Source of the DNA: Pelagicoccus mobilis
GTDB taxonomy: Bacteria > Verrucomicrobiota > Verrucomicrobiia > Opitutales > Opitutaceae
Assembly (NCBI RefSeq): GCF_016595505.1
Contig: NZ_JAENIL010000011.1
Location: 1-64,000, forward strand
Reading direction: 5' to 3'
Length of the DNA: 64,000 nt
Made by a program: the position numbers and the translations under genes
Shown: positions 59,560-64,000 of the stretch, one piece after another
How the letters are laid out: the number at the start of each line of letters is the position of its first letter
Position numbering within the stretch: the first letter of the stretch is position 1
Notes under the pieces: generated by a model
The model's input: the letters and a program-made list of their open reading frames with translations, nothing else
What the model was told of the DNA's origin: nothing
Database searches by the model: none

Positions 59560-60561
59560 GTGCAGAAGCGCCCCCCAGCGAATCAGGCGAAGGAAAGCAT
59601 TGGCAGTCCTTTGTCGAAATCTGACCGTATCGAGATCATCGAGACGCTAGACCGTTGTATTCGCGAGGCGGAGTACAACCAGTTCACTCTGAAAATCCCT
59701 AACGAGGAGGGGCGGCTGCAGAAGCGGCCGGGCATGCACTACCATTTCAAGCCGGAGATTTTCGTGCAGAACAGCGGCTGGACGGAGTTCAAGGTGCCGA
59801 GCGAGACGATTACGGTGAAGCCGGGCGAGGCCTGTATCATGCCGGCGGGGGTTCCGCATCAGGAGAAGATTTCATCGGCCAAGGATCCGTTCAGGAACTT
59901 GGTGGTCGGGTTCTACAGTAATGCGATCAGCGTGCATCTGGCATTCGAGGTGGAGTCGGGGAAGCCGGAGATCGACGTGATCGAGTTCTACGATGCTCCG
60001 AATCTGCAGACCTTCTTGGCTCTGACGAACAGCTTGGTGGAGAACAATCAAAAGGTGGGTCCGACGCGTGACCACATCGTGAAGGGGCTGAGTATCGCTC
60101 TTTTTGCCATGATCCGCGATTTGGTGGAGCATGGGAACGAGGGAATCAATCAGGACATCGGCAAGGTGTTCCAAGCGAAGTGGATTATCCGTGAGCAGAT
60201 TTCGAATACGGAGCTCAACGTGAAGATGCTGGCGGAACGCTTGCAGTGCTCGCCCGATTATTTGTCGCACCTTTTCAATACGCAGACAGGCGAGAAATTG
60301 ACTCACTATATACAGCGCATCCGAATAGAGGGAGCGGCCTTGGCCTTGCAGACTACTCCCTTGTACGTTTCGGAGATCGCCTGGTCGGCGGGGTTCTCGG
60401 ATCCGGCGTATTTTGCGCGGGTATTCAAGAAGTTCCTGGATATGTCGCCAGCGGAGTACCGAGCCCAGAGCGAAGAGCGTCGACGCAAGGAAGAGGCGCG
60501 GCCGAAGACGATCTATTACGATCGGGAGGATTATTCGGCGGGCGAGTCGTATCGGAAGTAG
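59560..60561 (+). CDS. AraC-family transcriptional regulator
   Basis: About 333 residues. The frame opens with GTG 59560. Residues about 1-20 look poorly conserved, so the true start could be slightly later. An N-terminal cupin domain covers about 25-130 (MHYHFKPEIFVQNSGW, PGEACIMPAGVPHQEKI, the sensory part). A C-terminal double HTH covers about 220-315 (VKMLAERLQCSPDYLSHLFNTQTGEKLTHYIQRIRIEGAALALQTT... VSEIAWSAGFSDPAYFARVFKKFLDMSPAEYR). It regulates by binding a small ligand in the cupin. It is divergent from nrfHA and upstream of the amylase gene; which one it controls is open. Confidence 0.9.
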   Translation: MQKRPPANQAKESIGSPLSKSDRIEIIETLDRCIREAEYNQFTLKIPNEEGRLQKRPGMHYHFKPEIFVQNSGWTEFKVPSETITVKPGEACIMPAGVPHQEKISSAKDPFRNLVVGFYSNAISVHLAFEVESGKPEIDVIEFYDAPNLQTFLALTNSLVENNQKVGPTRDHIVKGLSIALFAMIRDLVEHGNEGINQDIGKVFQAKWIIREQISNTELNVKMLAERLQCSPDYLSHLFNTQTGEKLTHYIQRIRIEGAALALQTTPLYVSEIAWSAGFSDPAYFARVFKKFLDMSPAEYRAQSEERRRKEEARPKTIYYDREDYSAGESYRK

Positions 60562-60670
60562 CGAAGCGATGGGGATCTAAGCTTTGTCTTAGTGATTTCG
60601 GCTTTGTGCTGGGCTGCGGGCTTGGGCGTTTTTGTGGGGAGATGGGATACTGTGGCCAGACCTACATCCC

Positions 60671-62659
60671 ATGAGAATTGCCCCATTCTTCATCGCCGCG
60701 GCACTGGTGTGCCCGCTGTTTTCATCGACTGTCACCGTTGCTCCCGAAAAGCCCATTTCTGGGGAAATGGTGACGATATCCTATGACCCGACGGGCGGCC
60801 CTCTCGCGAGCTCGGGCGAGGTCTTTTTGTATCGAGGCTTCAATGGCTGGGCCGCGATCGCGGGGCCTGACCAGAAGATGGCCTGGGACGCGGAGGAATC
60901 GGCTTACACGTTCACCTATCAAGTTCCGGAGGCGGCCTTCGTGCTCGATTTCGTATTTCGTGATGGAGCCGACAATTGGGATAACAACTCGAGCAACGAT
61001 TGGCATGTGGAGGTGGCTCTATCGGCGCGACCTGACGACTTGCCGCACGCTCCTCGGTTGCCGGAAACGGCGAGTCGGGCAGGGGTGATGTTGCAGGGGT
61101 TCTATTGGGATGTTCCGGCTGGGAATTGGTATAATCTTTTGGCGAGCAAGGCGGCGGAGCTGCGAAATATGGGAAGCGGGCAGGGGATCGACCGGATCTG
61201 GTTTCCGCCTCCGAGCAAGAGCGAATCAGGGCCGCACTCGATGGGCTACGATCCCTACGACTATTATGACCTTGGCCAATACGATCAAAAGAACACGGTG
61301 CGTACGCGCTTCGGGACGCAAGAGGAGTTGAGGGCCGCGATTGCTGCTTTTCGTGAGCAAGGAATCGTCTGTATGGCGGACATCGTTCTCAATCATCGCA
61401 GTGGTGGGGATTGGGAGGCGAATCCGAATTCTGGAGACAGCTACTGGACGGATTTCAGTAAGGTCGCGAGTGGCAAGATGACTTGGGACTACGACGACTT
61501 CCACCCGTCGAGCCGCGAGTGGAGCGATGAAGGCGTTTTTGCTGGGTTTCCGGATGTCGCTTACGGAACGGACAATGATCCCGGCAATCCTCGCTATGAC
61601 ATGATCGAGTGGGGCAACTGGCTGATGGATCCGGATAATGCGGGTTTCGATGGCGGGTGGCGTTTCGACTACGTGAAAGGATTCTCGCCAGCTATGATTC
61701 GTGACTTTCGGGAGGGCACGGGGAACGCTTTCGGGATCATTGAGTGCTGGGATGGGATACCGATGATTGAGGCATATTTGCGCGTGTGCTCGGGGGCGTC
61801 GGCTTTTGACTTCCCTGGATACTACACGATGAGGGACGTATTCAACAGCGCGACGGGAGCGGGGGACATTTCTACGTTGCTAGATCGCGATCGTGTTCTT
61901 GCAGTCAGGAATTCTGAATACGCTGTGACGTTTGCGGCGAATCATGATACGGACGAGATCGTTCGGAACCGAATACTTGCGTATGCGTACATCCTGACCT
62001 TCGAGGGATATCCCTGTATTTTCTGGAAGGACTATTTTGATCGTGGGCTGGCGGACTTGGGCGGTCAGGATGGCAATGGGATCAAGCCGCTGGTTTGGGC
62101 TAGGGGCGCTTTGGCGGGTGGGAAGCCGGACATCGAAGTGCTCAAGGGGGATGACTCTGATCTTTTGATCTACGGTAGCGTGCATGGGATCGCTTCCGCT
62201 CCGGGCTATCTGGTGGCGATAAATGACCATGCCACCGAATCGAAGAGCGCCACTGTAGTGACCAAGAACTTACAGCTGCGCGGAAAGAGGTTGAAGTGCT
62301 ATGCCTGGTATTCTTATGCGACTGGTCAAAATGTGCGGCCTGATGATGTCGAGTGCGGCTTAGATGGGTCGGTCTCGGTGGGAGCTCCGGCCCGTGGATA
62401 TGCGGTTTATGGGCCAGCGGACTTGGCGGCCCCGACGGTGGGAGCTGGAGATTTTTCGAGGGCGGGAGAAAGGGTTGTTTTGACCGTTCGAAATTTGATC
62501 GAGGGGGAAGGCTATTCTGTTGAGGCAAGCGCTACGCTTGGGACTGATGCTGTGTGGGAGAAGGTGGGGGAGTTGACAGGTCCGGCTAATGGAGTTGGTT
62601 CAATAGAGATTGATTGGGATCCTGATGAAACTGTTTTTTGGAGAGTTGAGTCCTTGTAG
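60671..62659 (+). CDS. Exported alpha-amylase (GH13) with N-terminal starch-binding-like module
   Basis: About 662 residues from ATG 60671 with a clear signal peptide (MRIAPFFIAAALVCPLFSS). Residues about 20-115 resemble a CBM25-type module (FLYRGFNGWA... FVFRDGADNWDNNSSNDWHV). The GH13 barrel spans about 130-480: DIVLNHRSGG, GWRFDYVKGF with the nucleophile Asp near 333, FGIIECWD with the acid/base Glu, and FAANHDTDEI. A GH13 C-terminal beta domain and a short extra beta domain end the protein. It hydrolyses alpha-1,4-glucans outside or in the periplasm. Confidence 0.92.
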   Translation: MRIAPFFIAAALVCPLFSSTVTVAPEKPISGEMVTISYDPTGGPLASSGEVFLYRGFNGWAAIAGPDQKMAWDAEESAYTFTYQVPEAAFVLDFVFRDGADNWDNNSSNDWHVEVALSARPDDLPHAPRLPETASRAGVMLQGFYWDVPAGNWYNLLASKAAELRNMGSGQGIDRIWFPPPSKSESGPHSMGYDPYDYYDLGQYDQKNTVRTRFGTQEELRAAIAAFREQGIVCMADIVLNHRSGGDWEANPNSGDSYWTDFSKVASGKMTWDYDDFHPSSREWSDEGVFAGFPDVAYGTDNDPGNPRYDMIEWGNWLMDPDNAGFDGGWRFDYVKGFSPAMIRDFREGTGNAFGIIECWDGIPMIEAYLRVCSGASAFDFPGYYTMRDVFNSATGAGDISTLLDRDRVLAVRNSEYAVTFAANHDTDEIVRNRILAYAYILTFEGYPCIFWKDYFDRGLADLGGQDGNGIKPLVWARGALAGGKPDIEVLKGDDSDLLIYGSVHGIASAPGYLVAINDHATESKSATVVTKNLQLRGKRLKCYAWYSYATGQNVRPDDVECGLDGSVSVGAPARGYAVYGPADLAAPTVGAGDFSRAGERVVLTVRNLIEGEGYSVEASATLGTDAVWEKVGELTGPANGVGSIEIDWDPDETVFWRVESL

Positions 62660-62703
62660 GACTGTTGTGCTTGGCAAGGTGCGACGGGAGATTGGGGCTT
62701 TGC

Positions 62704-62723
62704 GGTGCGGCGCGAGCGCCGAC
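62704..62723. repeat. Hairpin repeat, family G
   Basis: GGTGCGGCGCGAGCGCCGAC between amylase and the FG-GAP gene; GGCGC/GCGCC stem. Related to 22570-22596. Confidence 0.45.
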
Positions 62724-62745
62724 CCGACAGGCTCGTGTTCTTGAT

Positions 62746-64000
62746 ATGGCTTTCCGCTGTTTTGTTTTCGGTTTTCTTCTAGCGTGCGTTCCGGCTGCGA
62801 GCTTTGCGGAGGCTGTAAGGCTCTCGCCGGTTGAACCGCTTCGAGAGGGGGCGACGCTGTTTGATAAAATTGATTCTAAGGAGTCTGGCATCGTCTTCGA
62901 GAGTCGCTTTGAAAATCCGCAACTGTGGGGGAGATTGTGGCGGCAGTATTTTATCGGGTCGATCGGATCGGGGATCGCTCTAGGGGATGTGAATGGCGAT
63001 GGGTTGCCTGATATCTTTTTTGTGGGGAAGGACTCTCCGAATGCCCTGTATCTAAATCGTGGAGACTTTCGTTTCGAGGAAGCGAGCGATAGTTCGGGGA
63101 TCGCTTTACCGAAGGGAATCGGGGCGGGTGTGGCGATGGTGGATATCGAGAGCGATGGCGATTTGGATATCTATGTTTGTTATGTCGGATCTCCGAACCA
63201 GTTGTTTGTGAATGATGGGGAAGGCCGATTTGAGGAGCAGGCAGCGAATCTTGGTCTAGCGATTGAAACGGGGTCGAACGCTCCGTCGTTTTGCGATTAC
63301 GATCGGGACGGGGATTTGGATCTGTATTTGCAGTGCAATTACTTGGAGGACTCGGAGAATCCTGCGGGGATGCCGGACTTTCTTTTTGAGAACCGAGGGG
63401 GACGTTTTGTGGATGTAACGGAAGAGGCAGGCATTCATGGCCTCGGTCAGGGGCATGCTGCGATTTGGTGGGACTTCGATGAGGATGGCTGGCAAGACCT
63501 ATACGTGGCGAATGACTTTACTCCTGATGATCGCCTGTATCGAAACAGCCAAGACGGGACGTTTACGGATGTTTTGAAGGAGAGCTTTCCCTTTGCTCCC
63601 TATTCGGCGATGGGGGCGGATTTGGGGGATTTGAACAACGATGGGCATGTTGACTTCGTGGTGGCGGAGATGAAGCCGCGGGATCGAACTTACTATTTGA
63701 AGACGGTCGGCCCTCTATCGAGTAAGCTGTTCTCGATCGATAAGAACGGTGTCAGCCAATACATGCAGAACGCGATCGTAGCGAACGTGGGGCCTGGCTC
63801 GTTTGCTGATGTTGGGCATCTGACTGGCATGGAGGCTACGGACTGGACTTGGGCTCCGCGGTTGCTGGATCTCGATTGCGATGGGTGGCTAGACGCATTC
63901 TTCACGAATGGGATGGCCCGAGCGTTTCATGATGCCGATTTGGGGGTGAAGGTCGCGAATGCTACGAGTCGACGAATGCAGGTGGCGTTGTACGCGCGGA
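62746..64000 (+). CDS. FG-GAP/VCBS repeat protein, CRTAC1/ASPIC type (3' end outside the window)
   Basis: Translated from ATG 62746 and open to the window's last base, at least 418 residues. It begins with a signal peptide (MAFRCFVFGFLLACVPAASFA). Six calcium-binding FG-GAP loops follow at regular intervals: DVNGDGLPDIFF, DIESDGDLDIYV, DYDRDGDLDLYL, DFDEDGWQDLYVANDF, DLNNDGHVDFVV and DLDCDGWLDAFF. This is a beta-propeller of the CRTAC1-like group that usually ends in an ASPIC/UnbV domain, which would lie beyond the window. Exported or secreted; the partners and ligand are unknown. Confidence 0.9.
   Translation, partial: MAFRCFVFGFLLACVPAASFAEAVRLSPVEPLREGATLFDKIDSKESGIVFESRFENPQLWGRLWRQYFIGSIGSGIALGDVNGDGLPDIFFVGKDSPNALYLNRGDFRFEEASDSSGIALPKGIGAGVAMVDIESDGDLDIYVCYVGSPNQLFVNDGEGRFEEQAANLGLAIETGSNAPSFCDYDRDGDLDLYLQCNYLEDSENPAGMPDFLFENRGGRFVDVTEEAGIHGLGQGHAAIWWDFDEDGWQDLYVANDFTPDDRLYRNSQDGTFTDVLKESFPFAPYSAMGADLGDLNNDGHVDFVVAEMKPRDRTYYLKTVGPLSSKLFSIDKNGVSQYMQNAIVANVGPGSFADVGHLTGMEATDWTWAPRLLDLDCDGWLDAFFTNGMARAFHDADLGVKVANATSRRMQVALYAR

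Overview
The window reads as a chromosomal segment of a free-living, Gram-negative, probably marine heterotroph of the Verrucomicrobiota, most likely class Opitutia (Pelagicoccus / Puniceicoccales-like). This is inferred from the style of the TonB receptor plug region, the alanine/lysine-rich basic protein, DUF2264 and heparinase-type catabolic genes, an ASPIC/FG-GAP type protein, a Crp-less NrfHA/ResBC set, and the many short hairpin repeats between genes. No rRNA, tRNA, CRISPR array, transposase or prophage was found.

Layout. (1) 1-5.3 kb: housekeeping genes (LysM protein, ParB, SecG, a secreted protein of unknown function) and a sigma-54-type regulator. (2) 5.4-19.1 kb: an MFS/PlsC/acyl-ACP synthetase triple fusion, an orphan sugar-ABC ATPase, a double ribbon-helix-helix protein with a histone-H1-like tail, a PPK2-type polyphosphate:AMP phosphotransferase, a conserved 502-residue protein of unknown function, CstA, SppA and SufT. 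(3) 19.3-34.1 kb: a polysaccharide/uronate catabolic locus. It holds a TonB receptor, a LacI-type regulator, and a tightly packed operon of a sodium symporter, a mannose-6-phosphate-isomerase-like protein, a 2-hydroxyacid dehydrogenase, DUF2264, an SDR, a heparinase II/III-type lyase and a TIM-barrel isomerase. A near-identical AT-rich palindrome lies in front of both the receptor and the operon and suggests one shared regulator. (4) 34.3-49.4 kb: mixed metabolism and transport (lactonase, SDR, OPLAH-like hydantoinase fusion, a probably exported ADP-ribosylglycohydrolase, DoxX, pirin, LysR, FtsX-type permease, LURP-one protein, NhaC antiporter). (5) 49.4-54.5 kb: two TetR modules, one of them an AcuR/AcuI-like acrylate-detoxification pair with a perfect operator at the start codon, and a bifunctional-nuclease-family protein. 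(6) 54.7-60.6 kb: cytochrome c maturation (CcsA, ResB) followed by NrfA/NrfH for nitrite reduction to ammonium, with a divergent AraC regulator. (7) 60.7 kb to the end: an exported alpha-amylase with an N-terminal starch-binding-like module, and an FG-GAP repeat protein that runs off the window.

The most unusual aspects are the number of different hairpin repeat families sitting against gene ends (one supplies a stop codon, one lies in frame inside a gene), the shared palindrome of the catabolic locus, the RHH-histone fusion, and several operators that touch start codons of genes lacking a visible Shine-Dalgarno sequence.
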